From the NCBI GenBank assembly GCA_016842085.1, contig JAEVEX010000006.1, forward strand, positions 39,175-103,174: 64,000 bases of DNA, written 5' to 3'. This document shows, piece after piece, positions 1 to 8,805 of this stretch. Position 1 is the first letter of the stretch; each line of letters starts with the position of its first letter. The notes under the pieces were generated by a model, which searched no databases, was not told the origin of the DNA, and saw only the letters and a list, made by a program, of their open reading frames with translations. The translations under genes and the position numbers were made by a program. The DNA comes from Candidatus Thermoflexus tengchongensis (GTDB taxonomy: Bacteria > Chloroflexota > Anaerolineae > Thermoflexales > Thermoflexaceae).

Positions 1-892
1 GCGTCGACTTGAAGCTCCAGCTATGGTGGGGGTTGTCAAAAGGGCCTCGAAAGCGGGCGGTTCGGGCTTCCGGCAGGAGCGGGGCCTCCTCCGCCAGCAC
101 ATCCGGGCCAATGTTGTAACCGTTGTGGTGAACCCCCACGCAATCCGCGTAGTTCAGCAAACCCGCCTGCACCATGCCCTGCAGGTAGCGGAAATCATCC
201 ACCGCGTTCACCCCATCGTCGATCCCGGTGGGGGAAAGCGCCCCGCTGATCACCATGATCCCGGGATCCTCCGCCTTGATGGTCGTGTAAGCCACCCGAA
301 GCAGCTCCACGTAATCCTCCGGGCGTAACCCCCGGGAAGTTTGCCATTCCCGTTTCAGGTTCTGTTCGTTCCAGACCTCGATGGCATGGATCCGCCCGCG
401 ATGCCGGCGGATCAGCGTCCGGAGAAAGCGGGCGAGATCCTCCGGGCGATCCGGCGGCCCATGGATCCCCCCTTCCCGCCGGCTCCACTCCGGCGCAGTG
501 ACCACGCTCAGCACCACCTTCACGTTCTCCAGCTCGGAGACGATCAGAAATCCCTCCAGGATGCCCCAATCATAGCGACCGGGCTCCGGCTCGTGCATCG
601 ACCAGAGGACCTGCTGCTTCACCCAGGGGAATCCCACCTGACGGACCACGCGAAGGGTATCCCGTGGGTCTCCCACGTATCCGTGTACCTGGACTCCGAT
701 GAGGAAAGGTTCGGGGGCAGAGCGCGGGGTTGGCGATGATCCTGGGGAAGCTGACGGAAGGACGGAAGGTGTGGCAGAGATCTCCGGCTGGGGCGCAGTG
801 GAGCGCCAGAGCGCGAAGCCCAGGATGCTCATCTCCAGAGCGACCAGGATGACGGCCAGTTGCAGAATCCAGCGGCGAATGGCTCGATTCAA
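1..892 (-). CDS. Glycoside hydrolase clan A-like protein, membrane anchored, C-terminus cut by window edge
   Basis: The reading frame is open from a TTG at 892 to the left edge (297 codons), so the C-terminus is missing. GAGGAGGG lies eight bases before the TTG, and no ATG or GTG is in frame near it. Residues about 8-25 form a hydrophobic anchor, followed by a Ser/Pro/Thr-rich linker. The rest resembles a TIM-barrel glycosidase of the GH39/GH5 type: VHGYV at the first strand, WVKQQVLW, and the acid/base motif EVWNEQN near residue 175. The nucleophile region lies beyond the window. It is a paralogue of the next gene (1047-3836), whose C-terminal half carries the same motifs in the same order. 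A secreted or cell-surface carbohydrate-active role is inferred; the substrate cannot be read from sequence. Confidence 0.75.
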   Translation of the reverse strand, partial: MNRAIRRWILQLAVILVALEMSILGFALWRSTAPQPEISATPSVLPSASPGSSPTPRSAPEPFLIGVQVHGYVGDPRDTLRVVRQVGFPWVKQQVLWSMHEPEPGRYDWGILEGFLIVSELENVKVVLSVVTAPEWSRREGGIHGPPDRPEDLARFLRTLIRRHRGRIHAIEVWNEQNLKREWQTSRGLRPEDYVELLRVAYTTIKAEDPGIMVISGALSPTGIDDGVNAVDDFRYLQGMVQAGLLNYADCVGVHHNGYNIGPDVLAEEAPLLPEARTARFRGPFDNPHHSWSFKST

Positions 893-1046
893 CCGCGAGT
901 CCCTCCTCGGACGGTAAGAATCATAAGATTGAGACCGTGGGAAGGGCGGCTGTGCCGCCCCTCCCACGGCCCCGAAATGCTACGGACAAGCCCTGCTGAT
1001 GGCAGGCCCTGTTTGTGCCTCTGCCCTGGCTGGCGATGCGGAACGG

Positions 1047-3836
1047 TTAACGTCCTCCCATCACCTGATGCAGCGTCTCGCAGGCGGGGCAGGAGCCATC
1101 CGGCCGGATGATCGCATAGCCGGCCATGGGATCCGCCCCGTAGTTCTTGAAGTCCACATTCCAGATGATCATCAATCGCACCTTCCCGCTCTGAGCCGAG
1201 AGCTGCGCAGCCCGGGCCAGCCATTCCGCCTGCTGCTGAACCGTTACGTCCTTCGCCCAGGCGAAGGAAGGCGCCACAGCTTCCAGAGGCGGATATCCAT
1301 CATCAGACAGATAGCCCAGCTCGGTGAAGCACAAACGTCGAGCGCCCCCGAAGGCGTTCCAGTAAGTGTTCACCATCCCCCAGAAGTAACGCGTGTAGTA
1401 ATTGTCCCGGGGATCGCCGCTGGTCCAATCCGGCGGGACAATCCCTTCGTTGTAGTGAATGCCGATACAATCCGCGTAATTCGCTGCGCCCGCGGCCGCC
1501 ATCCCGGCCACATAACGATCATCGTTCCACACGCGATGGGAACCGAAAGCGCCCTCCGCGCCAGTCGGAGCGGGGGCCCCGCTGATCACCATGGTCCCCG
1601 GGTTGCGGCTCTTGATGGCGCTGTAAGCTCGCCGCAGCATATCGGTGTAGCTCACAGGGTCGATGTGGCCGGTCGGCCACTCCCGATCGATGTTCTGTTC
1701 ATTCCAGACCTCGATCCCATCGGCTCCCAGAGCCGCCACACCGCCCAGGAACTGGGCGAAGGCGTCAAAGTAACCCGGATTGGGAGTTCCCATCTGCTCC
1801 GGGAAGCCCACGATGCCCAGGAGGATCTTGAAGCCGTTGGCATGGGCCTGCTGGATCAACCCGGCGACGCTGCTGGGATCCTGGCCGGGGGACCAGCGGA
1901 CCTGGCGTTTGACCCATGTCATACCGGCATAGCGCATAAGATCCGGCCGGGAGAAGCTGTCCACATGGCCGCCCAGCTCAAAGCCACCGCCGATCGGGCG
2001 AGGACGGGGCGTGCTGGTGGGACGGGGCGTCGGGGAAGGGCCCGGCGTGGGGCTGGGCCCGGGCGTCCGTGTAGGCCCCGGAGTGCGGGTGGGGGTAGGG
2101 GTGGGCACGGGGGTTCCCGTCGCCACCACCCCGGTGGTCTCCCCCTGGGCTTTCTCGCTGGGACCTGCGCGCAGGATCAGCGCGATATGGAAGGGGCCGT
2201 TTGCTTCCGCAGGCGGGGCCCATTCCGCGCGTCCATCGGCCAGGGGGCGGGTGATCTCGGCCACCACCTGGCCGTCCGGCCCGGTGATCCGCCAGACCCA
2301 TTCCATCGCGGAGAGACCCGGAGCATGGCCGCTCTGGCGATAGGCCTGCAGGGCCTCTACCGTGCCCGGTGCCGTTCCTCCACTCAGCAGCCCTCGTAAG
2401 GTCAGCCCCCGAAGCCGATACGTCTGGATGAGAGATAGCTGGCGATCGAGGAGGCCGGTCGTGGGCATCCAGACCGTGTGGAGCTGCCCCGCCTCATCGA
2501 AGTACTGGTAGCGGTAAACGCCTGCCTCGGCCAGGAATTGAAGATCCTGAGCGACGGTGGAAGGGACGAGAGTGAGAGTGATGCCCGCCGTGAGGGTCAG
2601 CGGCCCGGAGGGCTCCAGACGGCCCAGATGGGCCAGGGCTTCATCAAAGGAAACGAACCGCGCGCTGGAAGGACCGAGGTCCACCGCCAGGCCCGGCCCC
2701 ACCAGTTGCAGCTGATAGCGGTTCACCTGGCCGATCAGCCATCGCAGGCTTTGCTCGACCAGACCACCCGGGACATACGCCGTGGGGTCGTCGGGAGCTT
2801 CCACGTAAAGGACATCCGCGAGGCGGCCCAGTTGCTTCCAATCGTAGCCGCCGGTGAGGAAGCGGCCTTGCTCCCCGGGCAGGGGAAGGGGAACCGCGAC
2901 GGCCAGCACCTTCCCCTGCTCGTGTAAGGCCTGGCCGAGCCGGCCGAGGAAGTCCATGAAGGCGTGCTGCTGATCCGCTGTAAGGCCCCGATAATCGATC
3001 AGGACGCCGTTATAGTTGCGGGCCTGGAGGGTGTTCACGATCTCCGCGATATGCGCCTGATAGACGGTGGGGTTTGTCAGCAGGGCAGCCAGAGCGGCCG
3101 TGTTGGGCGCTCCGCCCGGGAGGTAGTTCCGCACCAGCAGCCACGTGACATAGCGCCCCTGGGGATCCGGCGGCGGAAGAGCGTTCACATCCCCCATCAG
3201 ACGGCCGCCCAGGCCCAGGGTTAATCCCGCCACGCTCACCTCGTTCACGACCTCCAGCGCCCGGGCATCCGGAGCGATCCCCGCTTCCTGGATCGCTCCA
3301 AAGGCGGGAACGGGGACCTGCGCGGCCGTGACGATGACATAGCGGGGGGCAGTATGGGTTTCGCCGCTCAGAAGGCCCTGGGATTCCTCCAGCTCCCCGC
3401 CGATCCACGTCCAGCCCTGACCGGTCCAGCCCCACGCATCCGCGATCGTCCACGGCTCCAGACCGTCTGGAATATACACCGTCAGACGCAGCGGCGTGCG
3501 GACCTCGCCACAGAAGCGCAGCAGGTAATAAGGTGCGACCGGTTTGAGGGTCGGCGGCAGGCGGTTCAACGCTTCCCGAAGCGAAGCGTCCGGTTCCGTC
3601 AGCGGCCAGACCGCCACCCGCACGCTCTGGGCGGGATCTGCTGGGGCGAGATGGAAGGTGGGGCTCTGGAAGGGTTGCTGGGCCGTGACGGTTTCACAGG
3701 CAGCCTGGGTGGACTGAACCATCCACAGACCCGCTCCGAGCAGGGCCAGAAGGGCCACAGCTCCCAGCCCAAGGATCCACTTCCACGGGAAGGATCCTCC
3801 CGGGGAAGGGCGTGTTCTCGGACGTGCGAGCGTCAT
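1047..3836 (-). CDS. Two-domain surface glycosidase-like protein (degenerate GH18-like + GH39-like)
   Basis: 929 residues. The ATG at 3836 has AGGAGG six bases before it and is preferred over an upstream in-frame ATG at 3959. Residues 19-41 form one membrane segment. Residues about 50-560 resemble a GH18 barrel: a GVLIDYRGL strand near residue 278 sits where active GH18 enzymes carry DGxDxDxE, so the catalytic glutamate appears absent and this half may only bind or scaffold. Residues about 571-616 are a Pro/Thr/Arg-rich linker. The last 310 residues look like a GH39-type barrel with EVWNEQN near 711 (acid/base) and FTELGY near 838 (nucleophile), so this half looks catalytically competent. It lies downstream of, and on the same strand as, the primosome genes, and upstream of its truncated paralogue. 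The substrate is unknown. Confidence 0.75.
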   Translation of the reverse strand: MTLARPRTRPSPGGSFPWKWILGLGAVALLALLGAGLWMVQSTQAACETVTAQQPFQSPTFHLAPADPAQSVRVAVWPLTEPDASLREALNRLPPTLKPVAPYYLLRFCGEVRTPLRLTVYIPDGLEPWTIADAWGWTGQGWTWIGGELEESQGLLSGETHTAPRYVIVTAAQVPVPAFGAIQEAGIAPDARALEVVNEVSVAGLTLGLGGRLMGDVNALPPPDPQGRYVTWLLVRNYLPGGAPNTAALAALLTNPTVYQAHIAEIVNTLQARNYNGVLIDYRGLTADQQHAFMDFLGRLGQALHEQGKVLAVAVPLPLPGEQGRFLTGGYDWKQLGRLADVLYVEAPDDPTAYVPGGLVEQSLRWLIGQVNRYQLQLVGPGLAVDLGPSSARFVSFDEALAHLGRLEPSGPLTLTAGITLTLVPSTVAQDLQFLAEAGVYRYQYFDEAGQLHTVWMPTTGLLDRQLSLIQTYRLRGLTLRGLLSGGTAPGTVEALQAYRQSGHAPGLSAMEWVWRITGPDGQVVAEITRPLADGRAEWAPPAEANGPFHIALILRAGPSEKAQGETTGVVATGTPVPTPTPTRTPGPTRTPGPSPTPGPSPTPRPTSTPRPRPIGGGFELGGHVDSFSRPDLMRYAGMTWVKRQVRWSPGQDPSSVAGLIQQAHANGFKILLGIVGFPEQMGTPNPGYFDAFAQFLGGVAALGADGIEVWNEQNIDREWPTGHIDPVSYTDMLRRAYSAIKSRNPGTMVISGAPAPTGAEGAFGSHRVWNDDRYVAGMAAAGAANYADCIGIHYNEGIVPPDWTSGDPRDNYYTRYFWGMVNTYWNAFGGARRLCFTELGYLSDDGYPPLEAVAPSFAWAKDVTVQQQAEWLARAAQLSAQSGKVRLMIIWNVDFKNYGADPMAGYAIIRPDGSCPACETLHQVMGGR

Positions 3837-4076
3837 CCGGTCTAACCTCCTGGTGAAATTGGAGAATGAAGGATTTCCAGAAGGGGGGCGGCCTGCCTGC
3901 CCCCATATGTCCTTCCTTTGGAGCTCCAGGGAGATCGAAGGTGCTCCCTCCAGCCTCAAAGGCCCTCAGGGAAGGTCCATTGCGTAGTTCCTATTTTAAC
4001 GCAACTCACCCGGATGTCAGCGCACGAGAGGGAATCCCGGCTAAAGGTGAGGCTCGGGGATGCTTCAAGCAGGCGA

Positions 4077-5552
4077 TCAGAGCTCCCGTCCCGTGCGACG
4101 GGGCTCGCGACGCCGAAGAGGGGTGCGGTAGGGGGGGAGATCCAGGGTGATCACGGTCACCCGGGTCTCATCGCTCAGTCGTGCGGCGATCCGGGCGTCC
4201 AGATGTTCCAGCGGGGTCGCGGTGGTGATCACCGTGGGCGCGCCCGCCAGATAGCGATAGTTCAGGAGCTGATACAGTTTCTCCCGTGCCCATGGGGTGG
4301 CGCTCTCGGTTCCCAGATCATCCAGCACCAGGAACGGCGCCAGTTTCACTTCGTCGAAGCGCTGGTCATAGGGCTGATCGCTTTTCGGGTGGAAAGCGGC
4401 TCGCAGCCAGTCCAGGAGATCCGGCACCCCCACAAAAAGGGCGGGGATCCCCCGGGAGGCGACGACGTGGGCGATGGCGGCGGCCAGATGGGTCTTGCCG
4501 GAACCATATGGGCCGGCCAGGACCAGCCAGCCATGCGGGTTCTCGGCGTAAGCCCGGGCTATCCGGAGCGCTTCCCGCAAATTGTCCCGCTCGTGAGGAG
4601 AGAGCTCCGGCCGATCCCGGAAGGTTTCGAAGGTCATTTCCCGCAGCAAGGGGAGAAGATTGAGATCCGGCCCGGTGGAGGGCGCGCCCCGCCGGAAGTC
4701 CGGAGCCAGGATCACGATAATTTCCACCAGGCGGGAATCCTGAAGCCGGGAGCGCAGGCGGGGCTCGAAGGCTTCCATGGAGAGATTGGTCGTGATCACC
4801 GTTGGGAGACGGGCGTTGTAGCGCCAGTCCAGGAGCTGGAACAGCTTCTCCTGGGCCCACGGCGTGCTCTGCTGAGCGCCCAGGTCATCCAGGATCAGCA
4901 CGGGAGCTTCCCGCAGCTCCCAGAATCGTTCCTCGTAAGAGCTTTCGGCTTCCGGGTGGAAGGTCGCCCGCAGTTCGTCCAGGAGATCCGGTACATTGAT
5001 GAAGAGGGCCGGCACTCCTCGTTCCAGGAGGCGATGGGCGATGGCCGCGGCCAGATGGGTTTTGCCGCATCCCGTTCCCCCGCGCAGCACCAGCCATCCC
5101 TCGGGGCGTTCCGCGAAGGCCTGGGCCCGTTCCCAGGCCCGCCGGAGGCTTCGAGCCTGGTCAGGGGGCAGCCCGAGCCCATCGGGGAGGAAGGTCTCAA
5201 AGCGCTTATCCTGGAGCACCCGCAGAGGGCTGGCGGAGCGGATCCGCTGGCGGAGCTCCGCCGCCTGCCGCTCGGCCTGGCATACACAGGGCACCGCCCG
5301 ACCGAACAACGGATGGCCGGGGGGCACATCGTAGGAGACATACCCCAGCCCCCCACAGTGGGGGCAGGCCTCCGGACCCGCCCCGGCCTGGGGGACAGCT
5401 CCCGCTTCCGCGCGGATTGCTCCGGAAGAGATCCCCGAAACGGGGGAAGAGGATTCGTGGCGCGTCGCCTCTTCTCCCTGCAGTCCCTGCGGCTTTTCCT
5501 CAACGCTGGAGCTTTTTCCACGACTCGACAACACGTCGCCGATGTGTTTCAT
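4077..5552 (-). CDS. DnaC/IstB-like replicative helicase loader with two tandem AAA+ domains
   Basis: 491 residues; the ATG at 5552 follows GGGAGGGATAG. A low-complexity N-terminus is followed by a cysteine cluster (C63, C66, C89, C91) of the kind seen in DnaC/DnaI-like proteins. Two similar ATPase domains follow. Domain 1 has Walker A GGTGCGKTH at 158-166 and Walker B LILDDLG near 219. Domain 2 has GPYGSGKTH at 347-355 and LVLDDLG near 408. Both share the GWLVL, PALF, VPDLLD and TVITT blocks, so they arose by internal duplication. Usual DnaC/DnaI loaders carry one such domain. The start lies inside the end of the DnaD-like gene, and dnaB precedes that, so loading of DnaB is the natural inference. 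Both nucleotide sites look intact. Confidence 0.85.
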   Translation of the reverse strand: MKHIGDVLSSRGKSSSVEEKPQGLQGEEATRHESSSPVSGISSGAIRAEAGAVPQAGAGPEACPHCGGLGYVSYDVPPGHPLFGRAVPCVCQAERQAAELRQRIRSASPLRVLQDKRFETFLPDGLGLPPDQARSLRRAWERAQAFAERPEGWLVLRGGTGCGKTHLAAAIAHRLLERGVPALFINVPDLLDELRATFHPEAESSYEERFWELREAPVLILDDLGAQQSTPWAQEKLFQLLDWRYNARLPTVITTNLSMEAFEPRLRSRLQDSRLVEIIVILAPDFRRGAPSTGPDLNLLPLLREMTFETFRDRPELSPHERDNLREALRIARAYAENPHGWLVLAGPYGSGKTHLAAAIAHVVASRGIPALFVGVPDLLDWLRAAFHPKSDQPYDQRFDEVKLAPFLVLDDLGTESATPWAREKLYQLLNYRYLAGAPTVITTATPLEHLDARIAARLSDETRVTVITLDLPPYRTPLRRREPRRTGREL

Positions 5553-6192
5553 CTATCCCTCCCGTGTCCCGACCTTCCGCAGCCCAGCGTTCCAGGATCC
5601 GGCGGACATAGGACCAGCGGCGGACGTTGCGAGAGACCGCGATCCGGATGGCTTCCTCGATCCATTCCGCCGGGTAGGTCTTCGCAGCCTCCTCCAGCTC
5701 CTGAGCGATCAGCGGGGTCAGCAGCCCGATATTTTGCTCATAGAGCGCGAAGAGGTTCGGGCGATCGGCCACCAGCACCGCCGACTCCCCCAGATCCAGG
5801 CTGGGAGGGCGATCCCCCCGACGGATGGCTTCGTAAGCCATGCGCCCCCTGGGGGTGTTGAGGAAATACAGATCATCGGTCTGCCCGTCCTCCTCCAGAC
5901 GGACGTGCAGGAGCGTCCCTCGAGCCACCGCCCGGTTCAGGCTTTCCCGGATCTCAGTGGCGGAGAGCGTGCTCGTAAGAGCGGGATCCGTTTCCAGCTC
6001 CGATCGCCGGACGTAGCGCAGAGGCCCGCTTCGGCGAGCCAGGTGGTAGAGGCAGGCCAGCGTGACCCGCAGTTCCCCCGGGTGGTCGATCTGGGGGAGC
6101 AATTCCGTGAAGAAGGCCTCCGGGATCGGCACCGTGCGGGTCCTGCCCGAGGGAAAGCCGGCAAACGTTTTCTTTTCCCTTCGGTTCTTCAC
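5500..6192 (-). CDS. DnaD-domain primosome protein
   Basis: 230 residues, starting at a GTG at 6192 that overlaps the dnaB stop as GTGA, with AGGAGA inside the end of dnaB as ribosome binding site. The N-terminal half looks like a winged helix (residues about 15-95). Residues about 150-215 match the DnaD/DnaB C-terminal domain: YEQNIG, LTPLIAQEL, YPAEWIEEAI and the closing RRWSYVRRILERW block. DnaD-family proteins bridge origin- or fork-bound proteins and the helicase loader in Firmicutes. Here the gene sits between dnaB and the DnaC-like loader with overlaps at both ends, so the three are almost certainly co-translated. Confidence 0.85.
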   Translation of the reverse strand: MKNRREKKTFAGFPSGRTRTVPIPEAFFTELLPQIDHPGELRVTLACLYHLARRSGPLRYVRRSELETDPALTSTLSATEIRESLNRAVARGTLLHVRLEEDGQTDDLYFLNTPRGRMAYEAIRRGDRPPSLDLGESAVLVADRPNLFALYEQNIGLLTPLIAQELEEAAKTYPAEWIEEAIRIAVSRNVRRWSYVRRILERWAAEGRDTGGIDETHRRRVVESWKKLQR

Positions 6193-7544
6193 AGCCGGAT
6201 CTCCTGCTTGTGCAGATCGATGAACTGGGCCTGGGAAGGCCGGAAATACAGCTCGACCGTCCCCAGCGGGCCGTTCCGGTGTTTGGCCACAATGATCTCC
6301 GCGATGTTCTTGCGGTCCGTGTCCGGATTATAAATCTCATCCCGGTAGATGAAGATCACCACATCGGAGTCCTGCTCGATGCTCCCGCTTTCGCGGAGAT
6401 CCGCCAGGATCGGGCGCTTATCGTGACGTTGTTCGACGGCGCGGGAGAGCTGAGAGGCGGCCACCACCGGGATGTTGAGTTCCCGGGCCAGGCTCTTCAG
6501 CGCGCGGGAGATGTAAGAGATCTCCTGCACCCGGTTCTCCGCCCGGATATCGGCGGTCATCAGCTGCAGGTAGTCCACGATCAGCATATCCAGCCCGTGC
6601 TCCGCGTAAAGCCGGCGCGCCTTCGCCCGCAGCTGCATGGCGGAGATGGCCGGCGTGTCATCGATCCAGATGGGCAGCTCCGATAGCGCGCTCACTGCGT
6701 GGACGAAGCGTGGCCATTCGTCCTCCCGCAGCTCCCCCAGGCGCAGGCGCTGGCCCTCGATCCCGGTTTCCTGAGCCACCAGGCGATGGACGACCTGCTC
6801 GGCGGACATCTCCAGGGAGAAAATGGCGACCCGCTGGCGGTAACGTTTGGCGGCGTTCAGGGCGAAGGAGAGCAGAAGGGAGGTTTTGCCCACCCCCGGC
6901 CGGGCGGCCACGATCACCAGGTCCGAACGCTGCAGGCCCCCCAGCAACCGATCCAGATCCCGGAACCCTGTGGGGATCCCCAGGGGCTCCCCGCGATGTT
7001 CATAAAGATACTCGATGTGCTCGTAATAGGTTCGCAGGAGATCCCGGATGGACTGGACATCGCGGATCAGGCGGCGCTGAGCCACAGCGAAGAGGGCGGC
7101 TTCCGCTCGATCCAGCAGCTCATCCACATCGCCGTGGGCATCCTCATAGGCCATCCGGGCGATCTGGGTGGCAGCCTCCAGCAGGCGCCGACGGATCGAA
7201 TCCCGCTCCACCAGGCGGGCGTAATCCATCGCGTGCACCGTGGTGGGAACCCGCGCGGCCAGGCCGATCAGGAAGCCCCGTCCGCCGACTTCCTGGAGGC
7301 GCCCCTGGCGCTCCAGCTCATCCGCCACCGTGACCGGGTCGATCGCCTCCCGGCGATCGTGCAGGGCCAGGTAGGCCTCCCAGATCCAGCGATGCTTTTC
7401 CAGGAAAAAGTCCTCCGGCCGCAACATGGTCGCCAGCGTATGCATGAGCTCCGGATCCAGGAGCACAGCGCCCAGGACCGCCTCTTCCGCCTCCAGGTTA
7501 TGAGGCGCCAGGGGGACCTGTTCCACACGCTCGAGATCGGGCAT
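6189..7544 (-). CDS. dnaB: Replicative DNA helicase DnaB
   Basis: 451 residues, close to the family length (about 440-470). The ATG at 7544 is preceded by AAGGAGG; an in-frame extension up to 7673 lacks comparable support and shows no homology. The N-terminal domain begins with PHNLEAEEAVLGAVLLDP, typical of DnaB. The RecA-like motor has ARPGVGKT (Walker A), IFSLEMS, LIVDYLQL (Walker B) and the C-terminal SGSIEQDSDVV arginine-finger region. It is the 5'-to-3' hexameric helicase of the replication fork. It heads an operon with the DnaD-like and double-ATPase loader genes, so fork helicase and loading factors are made together. No intein is present, although DnaB often hosts one. Confidence 0.95.
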   Translation of the reverse strand: MPDLERVEQVPLAPHNLEAEEAVLGAVLLDPELMHTLATMLRPEDFFLEKHRWIWEAYLALHDRREAIDPVTVADELERQGRLQEVGGRGFLIGLAARVPTTVHAMDYARLVERDSIRRRLLEAATQIARMAYEDAHGDVDELLDRAEAALFAVAQRRLIRDVQSIRDLLRTYYEHIEYLYEHRGEPLGIPTGFRDLDRLLGGLQRSDLVIVAARPGVGKTSLLLSFALNAAKRYRQRVAIFSLEMSAEQVVHRLVAQETGIEGQRLRLGELREDEWPRFVHAVSALSELPIWIDDTPAISAMQLRAKARRLYAEHGLDMLIVDYLQLMTADIRAENRVQEISYISRALKSLARELNIPVVAASQLSRAVEQRHDKRPILADLRESGSIEQDSDVVIFIYRDEIYNPDTDRKNIAEIIVAKHRNGPLGTVELYFRPSQAQFIDLHKQEIRL

Positions 7545-8228
7545 CCGCGATGCCTCCTTCCGGGATGTGGGGGAAGCCTCCCCCCGTTGCCGAGCGAAGG
7601 GGACGATGGCCGGTTCGTTCCCGGTGTCCCGCTCCTGCCTGCCGGTGATGCGCTGGGCGTTGGAGACCTTCATCCGCAGGCGTGTGGGACGGTGGGGATC
7701 ACAGGCTACCCGAAGGTCTGTGGTGGTGTCACCCTAAAATATACCATAACCCGGGTCGGCGTTCATCATCCTCTTTCTATGCTGGGATCCGATCCGCCGG
7801 GCTTCTTCTTCCAGGACCCCTCCCGATCCGGTTCGCCTGGGGAGGGGACAGGGTTTTTCCCGGTCACGCCGACCCGCGCACATACCCGCCTGCAAGGGGC
7901 TGCAGGGTGGTGCCAGGGCTTTTCGTAAGAATAGGGGGTGCAGGGGGCTTTTTGCCCCCTGCCGGGGGGCTGCGGGGGGTGTCCCCCCACCTTCTCCCTC
8001 CACCGCCTGTCTGGATGGGTAAGAGCTTCGAAAAGCCCTGGGGTGATGCGGAAAGCGGGGGGAAACATGGCGAAGTCCGCGCGGCTGATGAGCGGTTGTC
8101 CGGGTGTGAGGCTTCCGCCCATGGGCATCTCCCTGGTCTCCGGGGCGGGCTGGCCGGTCGGCAATGGGATCTTGCTCGCCGTGTCCTTGCCTGGTGGGGT
8201 ATGGAAATGCTGGCGGGTATTTGAGCCG
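7545..8228. other. Gene-poor region, no supported gene
   Basis: About 680 bases upstream of dnaB hold no reading frame with recognisable protein features; the open frames on both strands overlap one another and lack a good start. There are G/C-rich inverted repeats near 7936-7990 (GGGGGC...GCCCCC type) that could be terminators or remnants of small repeats. An A/T-rich stretch near 7735-7750 (TATATTTTAG on the minus strand) may contain the dnaB promoter, but no convincing -35 partner was found. Confidence 0.5.
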
Positions 8229-8257
8229 TTGCACTCTGCCCACCGTTGTGCTATAAA
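8229..8257 (+). promoter_or_regulatory. Sigma-70-type promoter upstream of the DUF433 gene
   Basis: TTGCAC (8229-8234) and TATAAA (8252-8257) are separated by 17 bases. The predicted start near 8264 would give a leader of about 190 bases that includes the attC-like hairpin. Confidence 0.55.
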
Positions 8258-8346
8258 GTTCGTCGGGTGTAATGGTATTGGTACTTTGCCAGCGGAGAAA
8301 GGGCGGGCGTGCGGGCGGTGGAGTCTTGCGCCCGTCGGCGATGTGC

Positions 8347-8421
8347 AGCTAACAAACGTTTCCAGCCGACCTGATCCGCTTTGCTCTGCTACGTGGGCGG
8401 CTGAAGCGCAGGTTGTTAGGC
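8347..8421 (+). repeat. attC-like integron recombination site (isolated)
   Basis: The element has the nested imperfect symmetry of integron attC sites. The outer boxes CTAACAA (8349-8355) and TTGTTAG (8413-8419) are exact complements and include the 3' core GTTAGGC (8415-8421). The inner boxes CAGCCG (8363-8368) and CGGCTG (8398-8403) are exact complements. Between them CGTTT (8357-8361) pairs with AAGCG (8404-8408), leaving unpaired bases on one side, as extrahelical bases do in attC. The loop is about 29 bases. The 5' core AGCTAAC departs from the RYYYAAC consensus at one base. No integrase gene or second site is visible. The DUF433 gene starts 33 bases downstream, where a cassette gene would follow the preceding site. 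Confidence 0.5.
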
Positions 8422-8453
8422 GGCTATCTGCCCGGTGAGCAAGGAGGCAAGCG

Positions 8454-8693
8454 ATGAAAACATGGAGGGAATGGATTGTCTCGAATCCCTCGGTGATGAT
8501 GGGGAAACCGGTGATCGTGGGAACCCGGATCACCGTAGAACTCATTTTGGAAAAGCTGGCTGCCGGCGAGACGATAGAGGATCTGCTCGAAGCCCATCCC
8601 CGGCTGACGCGAGAGGCCATTCGAGCGGCCCTTGCCTTTGCCGCCGAGGCCTTGCGAGCTGATGTGGTGTATCCCATCGAGGGGCCGGCGTGA
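8454..8693 (+). CDS. DUF433 family antitoxin-like protein
   Basis: 79 residues; the ATG has AAGGAGG seven bases upstream. The sequence matches the short DUF433 (VapB45-like) family: WIVSNPSVMMGKPVIVGTRI, ITVELILEKLAAGETIEDLL and a following helix-turn-helix-like region. Such proteins are usually encoded just before a DUF5615 PIN-like toxin and are thought to neutralise it. Here the stop codon overlaps the GTG of a DUF5615-like reading frame that is interrupted, so the antitoxin may persist without a functional partner. Confidence 0.8.
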   Translation: MKTWREWIVSNPSVMMGKPVIVGTRITVELILEKLAAGETIEDLLEAHPRLTREAIRAALAFAAEALRADVVYPIEGPA

Positions 8694-8805
8694 AGATTCT
8701 GGCCGATGAAGGGGTGGACCGTCCTATCGTGGAGCGGCTGCGCCAGAGCGGCCATCGGGTATAGTATGTTGCCGAGATGGAGCCAGGGATTTCCGACACC
8801 GTGGA
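8690..8805 (+). pseudogene. Broken DUF5615 (PIN-like) toxin gene
   Basis: A GTG at 8690 overlaps the DUF433 stop and begins VKILADEGVDRPIVERLRQ, the typical N-terminus of DUF5615 proteins including the conserved acidic residues. A TAG at 8762-8764 interrupts the frame after GHRV. The same frame then continues with YVAEMEPGISD, also typical of the family, before similarity fades near 8805. Family members are about 110-130 residues, so both a premature stop and loss of the distal half are evident. The gene is read as inactivated, unless the TAG is a sequencing error and the remainder is shifted. Confidence 0.7.

Noticed and set aside
999..2399. A 466-codon plus-strand frame opposite the larger glycosidase gene
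   Set aside because: It is antisense to a protein with clear catalytic motifs and a Pro/Thr linker; its Gly/Arg-rich stretch is just the reverse complement of that linker.
7766..8755. A 329-codon minus-strand frame in the gene-poor region
   Set aside because: It runs antisense through the DUF433 gene and the attC-like hairpin, has a low-complexity composition and no ribosome binding site.
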